A stretch of 64,000 nt of DNA from Duganella sp. Leaf126 (GCF_001423125.1 NZ_LMNW01000033.1:169855-233854); one strand, 5' to 3'; counted from the first letter of the stretch, positions 26,048 through 35,323 are shown. Numbers and translations are program-made. Notes: generated from the sequence alone by a model not told the origin.

Positions 26048-28471
26048 TCAGTACACATCCCTGCGGTACCGCCCGGTCTCGATCAGATCGTCGAGCGCGG
26101 CGCGGCCGATGATGTCTTGCAGCGCCGCCTCCACGCCGCCGGCCATGCCCTGCAGGCTGCCGCACACGTACAGCACTGCGCCATCGGCCAGCCAGTCGCG
26201 CAGCACGTCGGCGCGCACGCGCAGGCGGTCCTGCACGTACTCGCCACCGGTCACGTCGCGCGAAAACACCAGGTCCAGTTCCGGCAACATGCCTGCCGCG
26301 CGCCAGCCGGCGATTTCCGCTGCGCAGACGCTGTCGCATGCGCGCTGGCGCTCGCCGAAGATCAGCCAGTTGCGCGCCTGACCTTCCTGCACCCGCGCCC
26401 GCAGGTGCGCACGCAGGCCGGCCATGCCGGAGCCGTTGCCGATATAGATCGCCGGCCGTGCTTCGGCGTGCGGGGCGAAAGCCGGATTGGCGACCAGCCG
26501 CACCCGGATGTCGTCGCCCACCTGCGCGGTGTCGGTGAGCCAGCCCGAGGCCAGGCCCAGGACCGGACCCTGTTCACCGGCGTGGCGCACCTGCCGCACC
26601 AGTAGTTGCAGCACGCCGTCGGCCGGCATCGACGCCAGCGAATAGCGGCGTGGCGTCACCGCTGGCGCGCCGGGCGGCGTGTAATGCCCGGGCCAGATGT
26701 CGGCCAGCGCGCCCGGATGCCAGTGCGCTGCCGGCTCGCCCGACAGGGTCAGCTCGTACAGGCCGCCGCCGGCGCTGCCCGGGTTGAGCAGCGTGCGCCC
26801 GACCAGGCGCCAGCGCGTGTAATCGCTGTCTGCCGCCGCCGACAAGGTGCATGCCTGGCCGGCGGCCGCTGCGCCGCTCAGCGTCTGCAGCGTGCCGGAC
26901 CAGCGCGCCAGGGCGCCGGCGTCGCCGTTATCGACTTCTATGGTCGGCTGCAACGCTTGCGCGCCCAGGGTACGCAGGCGGGCGTCGAGCGTGTGGCCGA
27001 AACCGCAGAACTGCGCATAGTTGCGGTCGCCCAGCGCCAGCACCGCAAACTGCAGGTGCTGCAGGTGCTGCAGTTCCGCAGCAGCCGCGTGCAGCAGGCG
27101 GTTGAAGCGGCGCGCCGTATCGGGCGGCTCGCCCTCGCCGAAACTGCTGGCCACGAACAGCGCGCGGCGGTAGCGGACCAGTTGCGGCGGCGTCAGCTTT
27201 TCCAGCGAGTGCACGTGCACCGCCACGCCGGCCGCCTGCAGGGCCGCTGCGCTTTGCAGGGCCAGGCGCTCGGCGGCGCCGGTCTGGCTGGCGTAGGCCA
27301 GCAGCACGGCGTCGTCGGCGGCGCCGTCGGTGGCCGGGCCGGCCGCAGCGAATTGTCTGCGCGCGGCAGCAGCGCCGCGTTGCTGTCTGCGCCGGTTCAG
27401 GTACAACATCCAGCCGGTGATGGCAAACCCGGGCAGCGCCAGGCTGGCGATGCACATGGCGATCCGCCCCGGCATGCCGAAGAAGCTGCCCACGTGCAGC
27501 CCGTACATCGACGCCTGCAGCTTGCCGCCCGCGGTCATGCCGGCATACGGTTCGTTCCTGACCAGGGCGCCGGTCTGCTGGTTGATGGTCATGCGACCGC
27601 GCGCGCGCACGTGCGGCGCGTCTTGCGCGACCCAGACCACTTGCAGCGGCGCGCTGGCGCGCTCCGGCAGGCGCAGGATGGCCATGCGCCAGTTGGGCGC
27701 AGCGCTTTCGAACGTGGCCCAGCTGGCGGCCAGGTCGGCCGGCGCCGGCTTGGCACCGTGCGCCGGCCTGGGGCCGGGCGCTGCGCGCGCCACCTTGCCG
27801 ACACCGAGCCAGCCATCGACGGTGCTGCGCACCACGTCGAAACTCCAGTACACGCCGGTCAGCGTGAACACCACGTACAGCACCAGCAGCCAGGTGCCGG
27901 CCACCGAGTGCAGGCCCCACAGGAAGGAGCGCCCGGTCAGGCGCAGGTCGAACTTGAGCCAGGCGCGCCAGTCGCCGACGCGGCGCGGCCAGCGCAGGTA
28001 CAAGCCGCTCAGCGACAATCCCAGCAGGCACAGGGCCAGGATGCCCAGCGCGATGCGGCCGGCGTCGCGCGGCAGCAGCAGATGGCGGTGCAGCGCTTCC
28101 ACCCAGTCGAACGCTGCGTCGTAGCGCAGCGGTGGCAGCAGCGCGCCGGTGTACGGGTCGAGGAAGAACGCCGCGCCGCGGGTGGCGCCGGCGGCGGGCG
28201 CCAGGCTGATGCGCGCCGAGCTACCGGGCGCAGAATAGACGGTGATGTTGGCGATGCGCGCCTGCGGCTGCACCACTCTGGCGGCAGCGGCCAGCTGCGC
28301 CGGCGTGAGCATCGGCGCCGCCTGCACGGCGACCTGGCGCACGCCCGGGTTGAGGGCGTCGAGCACCTCGTCGCGGAACGCCAGGATGGCGCCCGTCAGA
28401 CCGATCAGCACCAGGATGGTGCCGGCCGTGATGCCCACCAGCCAGTGCAGCTGGAACCAGAATTTTTTCAC
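26048..28471 (-). CDS. PepSY membrane protein fused to flavodoxin and FNR reductase domains
   Basis: 807 residues. The N-terminal half is a PepSY-associated membrane module with four main spans (starting FWFQLHWLVGITAGTILVLI), a periplasmic LDPYTGALLPPL loop and the HRHLLLP and GLHSVAGTWLL helices. Residues from about 395 form a flavodoxin-like FMN domain (LLAYASQTGAAERLA, SSFGEGEPPDTA, ALGDRNYAQFCGFG). The rest is an FAD/NAD(P)H reductase (RRYSLASMP, YIGNGSGMAGLRAHL, YVCGSLQGMAGGVE). This is the layout of reductases that move electrons from NADPH across the membrane, usually to ferric siderophores. A Fur-box-like site lies upstream. The start is a GTG whose second to fourth bases form the stop of a 39-codon upstream frame. 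Confidence 0.88.
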   Translation of the reverse strand: MKKFWFQLHWLVGITAGTILVLIGLTGAILAFRDEVLDALNPGVRQVAVQAAPMLTPAQLAAAARVVQPQARIANITVYSAPGSSARISLAPAAGATRGAAFFLDPYTGALLPPLRYDAAFDWVEALHRHLLLPRDAGRIALGILALCLLGLSLSGLYLRWPRRVGDWRAWLKFDLRLTGRSFLWGLHSVAGTWLLVLYVVFTLTGVYWSFDVVRSTVDGWLGVGKVARAAPGPRPAHGAKPAPADLAASWATFESAAPNWRMAILRLPERASAPLQVVWVAQDAPHVRARGRMTINQQTGALVRNEPYAGMTAGGKLQASMYGLHVGSFFGMPGRIAMCIASLALPGFAITGWMLYLNRRRQQRGAAAARRQFAAAGPATDGAADDAVLLAYASQTGAAERLALQSAAALQAAGVAVHVHSLEKLTPPQLVRYRRALFVASSFGEGEPPDTARRFNRLLHAAAAELQHLQHLQFAVLALGDRNYAQFCGFGHTLDARLRTLGAQALQPTIEVDNGDAGALARWSGTLQTLSGAAAAGQACTLSAAADSDYTRWRLVGRTLLNPGSAGGGLYELTLSGEPAAHWHPGALADIWPGHYTPPGAPAVTPRRYSLASMPADGVLQLLVRQVRHAGEQGPVLGLASGWLTDTAQVGDDIRVRLVANPAFAPHAEARPAIYIGNGSGMAGLRAHLRARVQEGQARNWLIFGERQRACDSVCAAEIAGWRAAGMLPELDLVFSRDVTGGEYVQDRLRVRADVLRDWLADGAVLYVCGSLQGMAGGVEAALQDIIGRAALDDLIETGRYRRDVY

Positions 28472-28587
28472 GGTCCGACCCCGGCGCCTGCGGACGGCAG
28501 GCGCGCCGTGTCGGCACGGCAGCGCACGATGGCGGCGGCGGTGGTAACGATGGCAATGATCGAAGCAGGCGGACAGGATGCAAACAT
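28468..28587 (-). CDS. Possible 39-residue membrane peptide coupled to the reductase
   Basis: A short frame (MFASCPPASIIAIVTTAAAI and a basic, Gly/Pro-rich tail) ends in TGA that overlaps the GTG of the reductase gene (GTGA). It has one hydrophobic segment at about residues 9-21 and sits between the Fur-box-like site and the reductase. Small hydrophobic proteins are common in PepSY iron operons, but the sequence matches none I recognise. It may only be a leader that couples translation. Confidence 0.35.
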   Translation of the reverse strand: MFASCPPASIIAIVTTAAAIVRCRADTARLPSAGAGVGP

Positions 28588-28601
28588 CCCGCCATTCTAT
28601 A

Positions 28602-28620
28602 CGTAATGGGAATCATTATC
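28602..28620. promoter_or_regulatory. Fur-box-like operator
   Basis: On the minus strand this reads GATAATGATTCCCATTACG, matching the classical 19-base Fur box GATAATGATAATCATTATC at about 14 positions, including all of the left half. It lies 15 bases before the small frame and 131 before the reductase GTG. Iron-dependent repression of the ferric-reductase gene would fit. Confidence 0.65.
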
Positions 28621-28647
28621 AATTACTGCTTGCGGAAGAGGTGGCGC

Positions 28648-31600
28648 TCAGCGGTCCAGCCATGCCACGATGGTGGCGATCATCTGTTCCGCATCGACCG
28701 GTTTCGAAATAAAGTCTTGCATGCCGGCGGCCAGGCATTCGCCGCGCTCGGCCTGGGTGACGCCGGCGCTCATGGCCAGGATCGGCGTGCGCACGCCGCG
28801 TTCGCGCAGCAGGCGCGTGGCTTCGTAGCCATCCATGACCGGCATTTGCACGTCCATCAGGATGATGTCGAACGGCGCCTGCGCCATGTCCACCAGCGCC
28901 AGCGCATCGCGGCCGTTTTCCGCCACGGCAGGCGTGGCGCCAGCCAGTTCCAGCAGGCGCGAGGCGACCAGCTGGTTGATCGGATTATCCTCGACCAGCA
29001 GCAGGCGGCGGCCGGCCAGCGGTCTGGCGGCCGCCGGCGCCGGCGCGGACGCAGGCGCGCCACCGGGCCCGGTGTGGGCGGCGCGATCGTCGAGCTGTGT
29101 CAGCAGCCGCTGCAGCGCGCGGCGCGTGACCGGCTTGGCCAGCAGGCCATCGAAGCGGGCATCGTCGGCTGCCGGTCCGGTGGCCGCATGCATCAGCACC
29201 AGCCGGGCCCCGGCCGCGCCCGCGGCCGCGCGCAGACGCGCGGGCGCAGCGGCGTAAAGACCGGCGCTCACCAGCACCACGGCGATGCGCGGACCGGCAG
29301 CGGCGCCGGCATGCGCGTCCAAATCGGCAACGTCGTCCGTACCGTGCGCGGTCGCGACCAGTGTAGTAGCGGCAGCGGGAGCGGCGGTGGCAGGAGCAGC
29401 AGCGCTGGTGGCAGAAGCATCAGCGTCGGCGCTAGCCCGAGGGGCGCTGCCGTGTTGCAGCAGCAGGGCGACGCCTTCGTCGATGGTGTTGGCGCTGTAG
29501 GCCGGTACCGCGCAGTATGCGGCGCCTTGCAGCAGCGCCTTGAGCGAGGCCAGGTGGGCATCGATGCACAGCAGTGCGCCGGTAGCCGGCGCTGTCGGTG
29601 CGCTCTCGTGGGCGTCGCTGGCGGCCGGCGGCGCCGGCAGCGACACCGTGAATTCGGCGCCGGCCCCGGCCGCGCTGGTCACCGTGATCTGGCCCTGCAT
29701 CAGCGCCACCAGCTTGCGCGAAATGGTCAGCCCCAGGCCGGTGCCGCCGTACTTGCGCGAGGTGGACATGTCGGCCTGCTCGAACGGCTGGAACAGGCGC
29801 TGCTGCTGGACCGCCGACATGCCGATGCCGGTATCGCGCACGGTGATCGCCAGCGTCTGGTCATGCAGGGCCAGTTCCATCACCACCTCGCCGGCGGCGG
29901 TAAATTTCAGCGCGTTGTTGACCAGATTGGTGATGACCTGGCGCAGGCGCATGGCGTCGCCGACCAGCCGCGCCGGGAAGTCGGCCGGCACCACGATGGC
30001 CAGTTCCACGCCGGGCTTGCTGCCCGAGGACAGCATCGCCGCTTCGGCCGCTTCGACCAGCGCATGGGTGTCGAAGACGTCGCGCTCGATCTGGATCTTG
30101 CCTGCCTCGATCTTGGAAAAGTCGAGGATGTCGTTGATGACGTGCAGCAGCGAGCGGCCGCACGATTCGATCAGGTCGAGGTAGCCGCGCTGCTCGGCGG
30201 TCAGCCGGGTATGGCCGAGCAGGTGCGACGCGCCCAGCACTGCGTTCATCGGCGTGCGGATTTCGTGGCTCATGTTGGCGACGAACTCGCTCTTGGCGCG
30301 GTTGGCCGCTTCGGCCAGCTTTTCGTTGGCCGCCTGGGCGATCTCGATCTGCTTGCGCTCGGAGATGTCGGTCACCAGGATATGGAAGCCGCGCACCCCG
30401 CCATCGGCATCGATGTCCGGAATAAAATCGTTCATGAAATGCCGCGGCCAGTCCGGGCGATCGAAGGTTTCCTCGAAATGCACGGTGGCGCCTTCGAGCA
30501 CGCGCACGATGCGTCCGCGCAGCAGCGCATACACATCGTCGCCAAGCACCTCGGCCATGTGACGCCCGAGCATGGTGTCGGGGGCGATGCCCAGCGCCCG
30601 CTCGTGGGCTTTGTTGGCAAAGCGGTAGATGTGGTCGCGATCGACGTAGGCAATCAGCGCCGGGCTGTTGTTGGCGATCGTGCGCAGGAACTTCTCGCTG
30701 TCGTGGGCCTTGCGCAGGGCCGCGCGCTCCTGCTCCTCGCTGCGCGACTTCGCAGCGAGCGACGCTTCAAGCGCCTCGGTGCGCTGCGCAACCTTGTCTT
30801 CGAGCGCGGCGTTCAGGGTATTGAGCTGATCGCGCTTTTGCGCCAGCCGCGCCAGCAGCGCATCGAAGGCGCGCGTGAGCGTATGCACTTCGTAGAAGCC
30901 GCCGCGCACCGACAGCCGGGCGTCGAGGTCGTCGATACTGGCGGTGGTGGCGCCGATGGCCGCTGCCGCTGCCGCCGCCCGCTGCAACGGCGCCGTGAGC
31001 CGGCGCGCCAGCAGCCAGCCGCACACGGAAAACAGCAGCGTGAGCGCGATGCCGCTCTGGTAGATGCGGCGCTGCATCGCGACCACGTGGGCGTAGGCGG
31101 TATCGGCTTCCTGGCGCGCCAGCACGGTCCAGCCCAGGCCCGGGTATTCGCCCTTGCCGTGGGTGGCGTAGCGCGCCGTGATATAGCGCTTGCCATCGAC
31201 CCATTGCAGTTCGTTCGCCACCGGCGAGGCGGCCGGGACGCCGGGCGCCAGCCGGTCGAGCCGGTTACCGACCGCATCGTCGGGCCCCATCAGCACCGTG
31301 CCGTCGGCCGACACCAGCATGATCTCCACCGCCCGCTCGGCCACCGGCGCATTGAACATGCGTCCCAGCTGGCCGATCCAGGCCCAGCTCAGGTGCGCGC
31401 CCAGCACGCCGGCCGAGGTGCCGTCCGGCCCCGCCAGGCGCACCGGGAACGCCAGGTCGACGAAGCGCTGCGGATTGCCGCGGTCGAGCGGCAGGTGCTT
31501 GGCCAGCAGCTTGGCGTCGTGGACGTCGTGCACGTGGATACCCTTGGCGGCGTCGCCGAACCACGGCCGCATCGACACGTCCGCTCCCTCGAGCATGCCG

Positions 31601-31974
31601 CCGGTGCTGGCCACCACCTTGCCGCTGGCGTCGGCCACGCCGATCCACGCGTACTGCGGGGCCGATGTCTGCACCTGTTCGAGCAACTCGCGGCGGGCGG
31701 CTGCGGCGCGCGCGGTGTAGGCGAGTTCGCGGTCGATGCGCGCGGCCAGCTGACGCACCTCGAGGTAGCGCGTGGCCATGTTATCGTCGATCATGTCGGC
31801 CGCCGTGCGGGCGCGCTCGGCCAGGATGCCGCCCACGGTGCGCTTGATGTCGGTGGTGGCGATGCCGCCCACGATCCACACCATCAGCCCCGTCACCAGC
31901 AGCGTGGCAGCGGCGATCACGATCGCCAGCAGGGTGCTGAGGCCGGGCAGGTAGCGGCTATCGCGCAAACGCAT
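28648..31974 (-). CDS. Hybrid sensor histidine kinase with two receiver-like modules
   Basis: 1108 residues. A membrane span (12-37), a Cache-type periplasmic sensor (about 45-300), a second span near 310-325, a HAMP-like linker and coiled coil, and a PAS domain (about 430-550, [21 protein letters not shown]) precede the kinase core. H570 is in the H-box [13 protein letters not shown], the N-box is [10 protein letters not shown], and DTGIGM and [13 protein letters not shown] follow. A first receiver-like region lacks the acceptor aspartate (VVLVSAGL in its place), carries an Ala-rich insert of about 45 residues and keeps a LLAKP lysine. The final receiver is intact, with D1041 in ILMDVQMP and K in FISKP. 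It should sense a periplasmic ligand; the output partner is not adjacent. Confidence 0.92.
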   Translation of the reverse strand: MRLRDSRYLPGLSTLLAIVIAAATLLVTGLMVWIVGGIATTDIKRTVGGILAERARTAADMIDDNMATRYLEVRQLAARIDRELAYTARAAAARRELLEQVQTSAPQYAWIGVADASGKVVASTGGMLEGADVSMRPWFGDAAKGIHVHDVHDAKLLAKHLPLDRGNPQRFVDLAFPVRLAGPDGTSAGVLGAHLSWAWIGQLGRMFNAPVAERAVEIMLVSADGTVLMGPDDAVGNRLDRLAPGVPAASPVANELQWVDGKRYITARYATHGKGEYPGLGWTVLARQEADTAYAHVVAMQRRIYQSGIALTLLFSVCGWLLARRLTAPLQRAAAAAAAIGATTASIDDLDARLSVRGGFYEVHTLTRAFDALLARLAQKRDQLNTLNAALEDKVAQRTEALEASLAAKSRSEEQERAALRKAHDSEKFLRTIANNSPALIAYVDRDHIYRFANKAHERALGIAPDTMLGRHMAEVLGDDVYALLRGRIVRVLEGATVHFEETFDRPDWPRHFMNDFIPDIDADGGVRGFHILVTDISERKQIEIAQAANEKLAEAANRAKSEFVANMSHEIRTPMNAVLGASHLLGHTRLTAEQRGYLDLIESCGRSLLHVINDILDFSKIEAGKIQIERDVFDTHALVEAAEAAMLSSGSKPGVELAIVVPADFPARLVGDAMRLRQVITNLVNNALKFTAAGEVVMELALHDQTLAITVRDTGIGMSAVQQQRLFQPFEQADMSTSRKYGGTGLGLTISRKLVALMQGQITVTSAAGAGAEFTVSLPAPPAASDAHESAPTAPATGALLCIDAHLASLKALLQGAAYCAVPAYSANTIDEGVALLLQHGSAPRASADADASATSAAAPATAAPAAATTLVATAHGTDDVADLDAHAGAAAGPRIAVVLVSAGLYAAAPARLRAAAGAAGARLVLMHAATGPAADDARFDGLLAKPVTRRALQRLLTQLDDRAAHTGPGGAPASAPAPAAARPLAGRRLLLVEDNPINQLVASRLLELAGATPAVAENGRDALALVDMAQAPFDIILMDVQMPVMDGYEATRLLRERGVRTPILAMSAGVTQAERGECLAAGMQDFISKPVDAEQMIATIVAWLDR

Positions 31975-32037
31975 GGAGGTTCACCGGTATGTATGTCTTG
32001 GAGGAAAAGTCTAACACACGGCCGGTGGCCTCCGACG

Positions 32038-32928
32038 CTAGCGGGAAGGTTCTTGCGCCGCCTTCCCTGCCTGCGCCGCTTCCTCCGCCAGCACCGCCGC
32101 CAGGCGCTGGCGTGCCTGCTCGGCATAGGTACGGCAGGCCTGCCGGTCGATGAAGGCGGCGTTGCCCCGCGCCGGCTGGCGCGCCTTGCGCTGCCACAGG
32201 TCGCCCGCTTCCGGGTGCGCCGTCACCAGGATGTCGCACGGCAGGGCGGCCACCGTGGCGATCGACCGTTCGAGGTCGGCGCGCGCACGCGGGTAGCGGG
32301 GGTCGCCGCCGTAGCGGAATGTGCGGTCGGCGTAAGCGGTCAGGCTGTCCGCATACACCATGTGGGCGGTGGTGGCGCCTTCGGTCGACTGCCAGGTCCA
32401 GCTGGTGCCGCCCTCGGTGTGGCCCGGCGTATAGTGGGCGGTCACCGCCAGCGGTCCCACGCGCACGACCTCGCCATCGGCGACGGCGCGGGTGCGGGCC
32501 ACGGCTGCCAGCGGCGTGGTCAGGATGCCCAGTTGCGGATCGCCAGGACTGGTGCGGCCGGTGCGCAGCACCTGCTCGGCCCGGGCGCTGGCCAGCACGG
32601 TGGCGCCCGACATTTTTTGTAGTGCCGCGATGCCGCCCGCATGGTCAAAATGCGGATGCGAATTGAGGATGTACTGGATGTCCTCGACCTTGAATCCGAG
32701 TGCACGGATGTGTTCGGCGATGGCGGCGGGCGCCTGGGGACCGGCGCCGTCGATCAGGATGTGGCCCTGGGGTGACGTAATCAGTACCGAACTCAGCCCC
32801 GCGGTGCCCACGTAATAGCTGTTGCCGAACAGGGCGAACGGCGCCTGCGGACCGTCCCAGTCGGCCTGCGCGTGGGCGCGGCCGGCCAGGCCGGCGAACA
32901 TGAGGGCAAAAACAAGCGACCGTTGCAT
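32038..32928 (-). CDS. Subclass B3 metallo-beta-lactamase
   Basis: 296 residues with a signal peptide (MQRSLVFALMFAGLAGRAHA, cut before QADWDG). It carries the complete zinc-ligand set of B3 enzymes: H91, H93, D95 and H96 in HPHFDH, H170 in PGHTEGGTSW and H238 in TAHPE. The flanking SSVLITSPQGHILIDGA and IRALGF segments are also B3-like. Enzymes of this subclass hydrolyse penicillins, cephalosporins and carbapenems in the periplasm, and chromosomal copies are known in Massilia and Janthinobacterium. The ATG at 32928 follows a GGAG; an upstream in-frame start would add 11 residues before the signal peptide. It is divergent from ohr. Activity is inferred from motifs only. Confidence 0.88.
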   Translation of the reverse strand: MQRSLVFALMFAGLAGRAHAQADWDGPQAPFALFGNSYYVGTAGLSSVLITSPQGHILIDGAGPQAPAAIAEHIRALGFKVEDIQYILNSHPHFDHAGGIAALQKMSGATVLASARAEQVLRTGRTSPGDPQLGILTTPLAAVARTRAVADGEVVRVGPLAVTAHYTPGHTEGGTSWTWQSTEGATTAHMVYADSLTAYADRTFRYGGDPRYPRARADLERSIATVAALPCDILVTAHPEAGDLWQRKARQPARGNAAFIDRQACRTYAEQARQRLAAVLAEEAAQAGKAAQEPSR

Positions 32929-32959
32929 GATATCTCCAGGGTTTGTGACTGATGACACC

Positions 32960-32989
32960 ATTGTGCGACATTTGTCGCATTACCGTCAA
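32960..32989 (-). promoter_or_regulatory. Promoter with an embedded palindrome for the beta-lactamase gene
   Basis: Read on the minus strand, TTGACG (32984-32989) and CACAAT (32960-32965) form -35 and -10 boxes with an 18-base spacer. A perfect dyad, TGCGACA-AA-TGTCGCA (32964-32979), fills most of the spacer and touches the -10 box. A slightly long spacer holding a dyad is how MerR-type activators work; a simple repressor is equally possible. No regulator gene is adjacent. Confidence 0.5.
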
Positions 32990-33030
32990 GCCGGCATGGA
33001 TGCAGCAACGGTCACAATTCCTTACAAATA

Positions 33031-33063
33031 TAGCTTGCGATTAGATCGTGTGCTATGTATAGT
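33031..33063 (+). promoter_or_regulatory. Promoter and candidate operator of ohr
   Basis: TTGCGA (33035-33040) and TATAGT (33058-33063) are separated by 17 bases, a good sigma-70 layout. An imperfect inverted repeat, TAGCTTGCGA-TTAGA-TCGTGTGCTA (33031-33055, 7 of 10 pairs), covers the -35 box and spacer. MarR-type OhrR repressors bind sites of this size ahead of ohr; no ohrR gene is in view. Confidence 0.45.
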
Positions 33064-33173
33064 GGATCACATGGGCGCCACGCAATGTGCAAAACCGGCG
33101 TCAACACGGAACACCGCAGTAGAATTGAAAAGTTGTTCCCCTCACTCATCGTAGTCATTGAAAGGAAAACATC

Positions 33174-33599
33174 ATGTCGATCGAAAAAGTTCTCTACCGC
33201 GCCACCGCTACCGCCACCGGCGGCCGTGAAGGCAAAGCCCTGTCGTCGGACGGCGCGCTCGACGTCAAGCTGACTACCCCGAAAGAACTGGGCGGCGCCG
33301 GTGCCGCAGGCACCAATCCTGAGCAACTGTTTGCCGCCGGCTACTCGGCTTGCTTCCTGGGCGCCATGAAATTCGTCGGCGGCCGCGACAAGATCGCCAT
33401 TCCGGCCGACGTTTCGATCGAAGGCAATGTCGGCATCGGCCCGATTCCGACCGGCTTCGGCATCGAAGTGGAACTGAAAATCTCGCTGCCCGGCATGGAC
33501 CGCGACACCGCCCAGAAACTGGTCGACGCCGCCCACATCGTCTGCCCGTACTCGAACGCCACCCGCGGCAACATCGACGTCACGCTGACCCTGGTCTAA
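33174..33599 (+). CDS. ohr: Organic hydroperoxide resistance protein Ohr
   Basis: 141 residues, OsmC/Ohr fold. Ohr is a thiol peroxidase that reduces organic and fatty-acid hydroperoxides using lipoylated proteins. The catalytic C60 ([11 protein letters not shown]) and resolving C124 ([13 protein letters not shown]) are present. [15 protein letters not shown] separates Ohr from OsmC proper. GAAAGGAAA lies just before the ATG. A strong terminator follows. The gene is divergent from the beta-lactamase gene, across a 245-base gap carrying a promoter for each side. Confidence 0.96.
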   Translation: MSIEKVLYRATATATGGREGKALSSDGALDVKLTTPKELGGAGAAGTNPEQLFAAGYSACFLGAMKFVGGRDKIAIPADVSIEGNVGIGPIPTGFGIEVELKISLPGMDRDTAQKLVDAAHIVCPYSNATRGNIDVTLTLV

Positions 33600-33606
33600 G
33601 CCCTTT

Positions 33607-33635
33607 CGGGGTCAGCGCCTGACCCCGAAGTTTTT
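33607..33635 (+). terminator. Rho-independent terminator of ohr
   Basis: CGGGGTCA-GCGCC-TGACCCCG has perfect 8-bp arms and is followed by AAG and TTTTT. It begins 8 bases after the ohr stop. Confidence 0.85.
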
Positions 33636-33647
33636 GATGAGATGCAT

Positions 33648-34121
33648 ATGATTGAATGGCAGTGGTTGGCGTTTGACGAGATCGCCCGGCGTGACTGGTA
33701 CGAGGTGCTGCGCCAGCGGCAGCAGGTGTTCGTGCTCGAGCAGACCTGTTTGTATCCCGACATCGATGGCCTCGATCCCGATTGTCACCACCTGATGGCG
33801 TGGCGCGAGGTCGATGGTCAGCGCGTGCTGCAGGCGAGCTTGCGGGTGCTGCCGCCCGGGCTCAAGTACGACGAAATGTCGATCGGCCGCGTGCTCACGA
33901 CCCAGGCTGCGCGCGGCACCGGCATCGGGCGCGCCCTGCTCGACCGCGCCATGCCGCTGATCGACGCGCTGCACCCGGGCCACGCCTGCCGCATCGGCGC
34001 CCAGGCCCACCTGGAAAAATTCTACGGCGGCTATGGCTTTGTCACCGTCAGCGCGCCGTATGACGAGGACGGCATCATGCATATCGACATGCTGCGCCCT
34101 GCTGCGCTCGCGTCGCGCTAA
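33648..34121 (+). CDS. ElaA-type GNAT acetyltransferase
   Basis: 157 residues. The sequence follows the ElaA pattern: WYEVLRQRQQVFVLEQTCLYPDIDGLD near the start, then a GNAT core with IGRVLTTQAARGTGIGRALLD, the acetyl-CoA pyrophosphate loop, and HLEKFYGGYGFVTVSAPYDEDGI. The substrate is unknown. The ATG at 33648 (MIEWQWLAF) has GATGAG at a sensible distance; an in-frame ATG six bases earlier lies directly against that sequence. A two-way terminator follows immediately after the stop. Confidence 0.87.
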   Translation: MIEWQWLAFDEIARRDWYEVLRQRQQVFVLEQTCLYPDIDGLDPDCHHLMAWREVDGQRVLQASLRVLPPGLKYDEMSIGRVLTTQAARGTGIGRALLDRAMPLIDALHPGHACRIGAQAHLEKFYGGYGFVTVSAPYDEDGIMHIDMLRPAALASR

Positions 34122-34157
34122 AAAAAAACCGGCGGCATCGCTGCCACCGGTTTTTTT
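34122..34157. terminator. Bidirectional terminator
   Basis: A run of A, then CCGG-C-GGCA / TGCC-A-CCGG as an interrupted stem, then seven T. It works for both the acetyltransferase gene on its left and the FKBP gene, whose stop is at 34172, on its right. Confidence 0.85.
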
Positions 34158-34171
34158 GCATCACGACACCA

Positions 34172-35203
34172 TCAGTTCTTGGTATCGCCCACACTGACCA
34201 GTTCGATGGTAAATACCAGGGTACTGTCGGCCGGAATGGTCGCGGAGCCGGTTTTGCCGTAGGCGAACTTGCTCGGAATAATCACGGTGCGTTTGCCACC
34301 GACCTGCATGCCTTTGACCGCATCGTTGAAGCCCTTGATCACTTCCAGCGGCGAGGCGTCCACCAGGAACGACAACGTCGGCGCCACGGCCGGCGGGGTC
34401 GGTGCGGTGACCGGCACATTGGTGTCGAATTGCTTGCCGATGCGGCTGGCAACGGTACCGTCGTAGAAATAACCGGTGTAGTACACACGCGCATACTTGC
34501 CTGCCACGGGCGCAGCGCCCGTGCCCACGACCGGCGCCACCAGATCGGTCACTACCGCAGGCGGCGTCGCGGGAATGATGTTGGGCAGCATGGTCACGGC
34601 CACCAGTTCGATGTCGTACACCAGCGGCGAGTTGGCCGGCACGGCCGGGAAGGATTTTTGCGGATTACCGGTCGCGGTGCGGGCGGCAATCGCCGTTGCG
34701 CCATACGCCAGGCTGGCTGGCAGCACGACCGTGCGTTTGCCGCCGACCTGCATGCCGACCACGGCCTGGTCGAAGCCGATCAGGGCAGTGGTATTGGCCA
34801 GCGGTTTGCCCGCACCCAGCGTAAACGGCTGCATCGGGAAACCGGGGAACATCGATTCGCCCGGAGCCGAGGTTTCCACCACGGCGCCCTTGCCGTCCGG
34901 CTTGGTGCTGTCGTACAGGTAGCCCGTGTAATTGACGGTCACCAGCTGCGAGTCGATCATGTACCGGTTCAGGATATTCTTTTGGCTGTCCGGAATCGAT
35001 TTATCGGCAGCGTCATCGGGATCGTAGATCGTCACCGTCGTGCCCAGCTTGGCCGTGGCGCCGGTACCGATCAACGTATCGGTCTGCTTGTAGTCGGGCT
35101 GCGCCACCACCACCGCAGCAGGCGGCTTGTAATTGCCGCCGCACGCGGTCAGCACTGCTGCGCCGATGACAGCCGCAGCGATCAATTTCAACATCGATTT
35201 CAT
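34172..35203 (-). CDS. Lipoprotein with two FKBP-type peptidyl-prolyl isomerase domains
   Basis: 343 residues. The N-terminus is a lipoprotein signal (MKSMLKLIAAAVIGAAVLTAC, lipobox LTAC with the modified cysteine at 21), so the protein is anchored to a periplasmic membrane face. Two FKBP modules follow, about 80-205 and 225-340, each with the VNYTGYLYD or VYYTGYFYDG strand, a G(F/M)(D/N)..V.GMQVGGKRTV stretch and a terminal LVYDIELVAV or LVFTIELVSV. FKBPs catalyse proline cis/trans isomerisation during folding. The first module has a long insert between its first strands. No partner genes are adjacent. Confidence 0.88.
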   Translation of the reverse strand: MKSMLKLIAAAVIGAAVLTACGGNYKPPAAVVVAQPDYKQTDTLIGTGATAKLGTTVTIYDPDDAADKSIPDSQKNILNRYMIDSQLVTVNYTGYLYDSTKPDGKGAVVETSAPGESMFPGFPMQPFTLGAGKPLANTTALIGFDQAVVGMQVGGKRTVVLPASLAYGATAIAARTATGNPQKSFPAVPANSPLVYDIELVAVTMLPNIIPATPPAVVTDLVAPVVGTGAAPVAGKYARVYYTGYFYDGTVASRIGKQFDTNVPVTAPTPPAVAPTLSFLVDASPLEVIKGFNDAVKGMQVGGKRTVIIPSKFAYGKTGSATIPADSTLVFTIELVSVGDTKN

Positions 35204-35323
35204 GGTTACCTTTGCAGAGAAGTTCGTATTCCTTGGCAGCTTTGCAGCTTTTCAGGAGCAGCAGTGTAGCAGACCGGGCACCCGGTGCCCGGACCACAAC
35301 ATTCGGTTACATTTTTTTGGCGG

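Noticed and set aside
25914-26339. Minus-strand open frame covering the REP-like pair and the 3' end of the reductase
   Set aside because: It is a frame shadow of the reductase C-terminus extended through repeat DNA.
28606-32622. A 1338-codon plus-strand frame opposite the hybrid kinase and beta-lactamase genes
   Set aside because: It spans two genes with intact catalytic motifs on the minus strand and has shadow-type composition.
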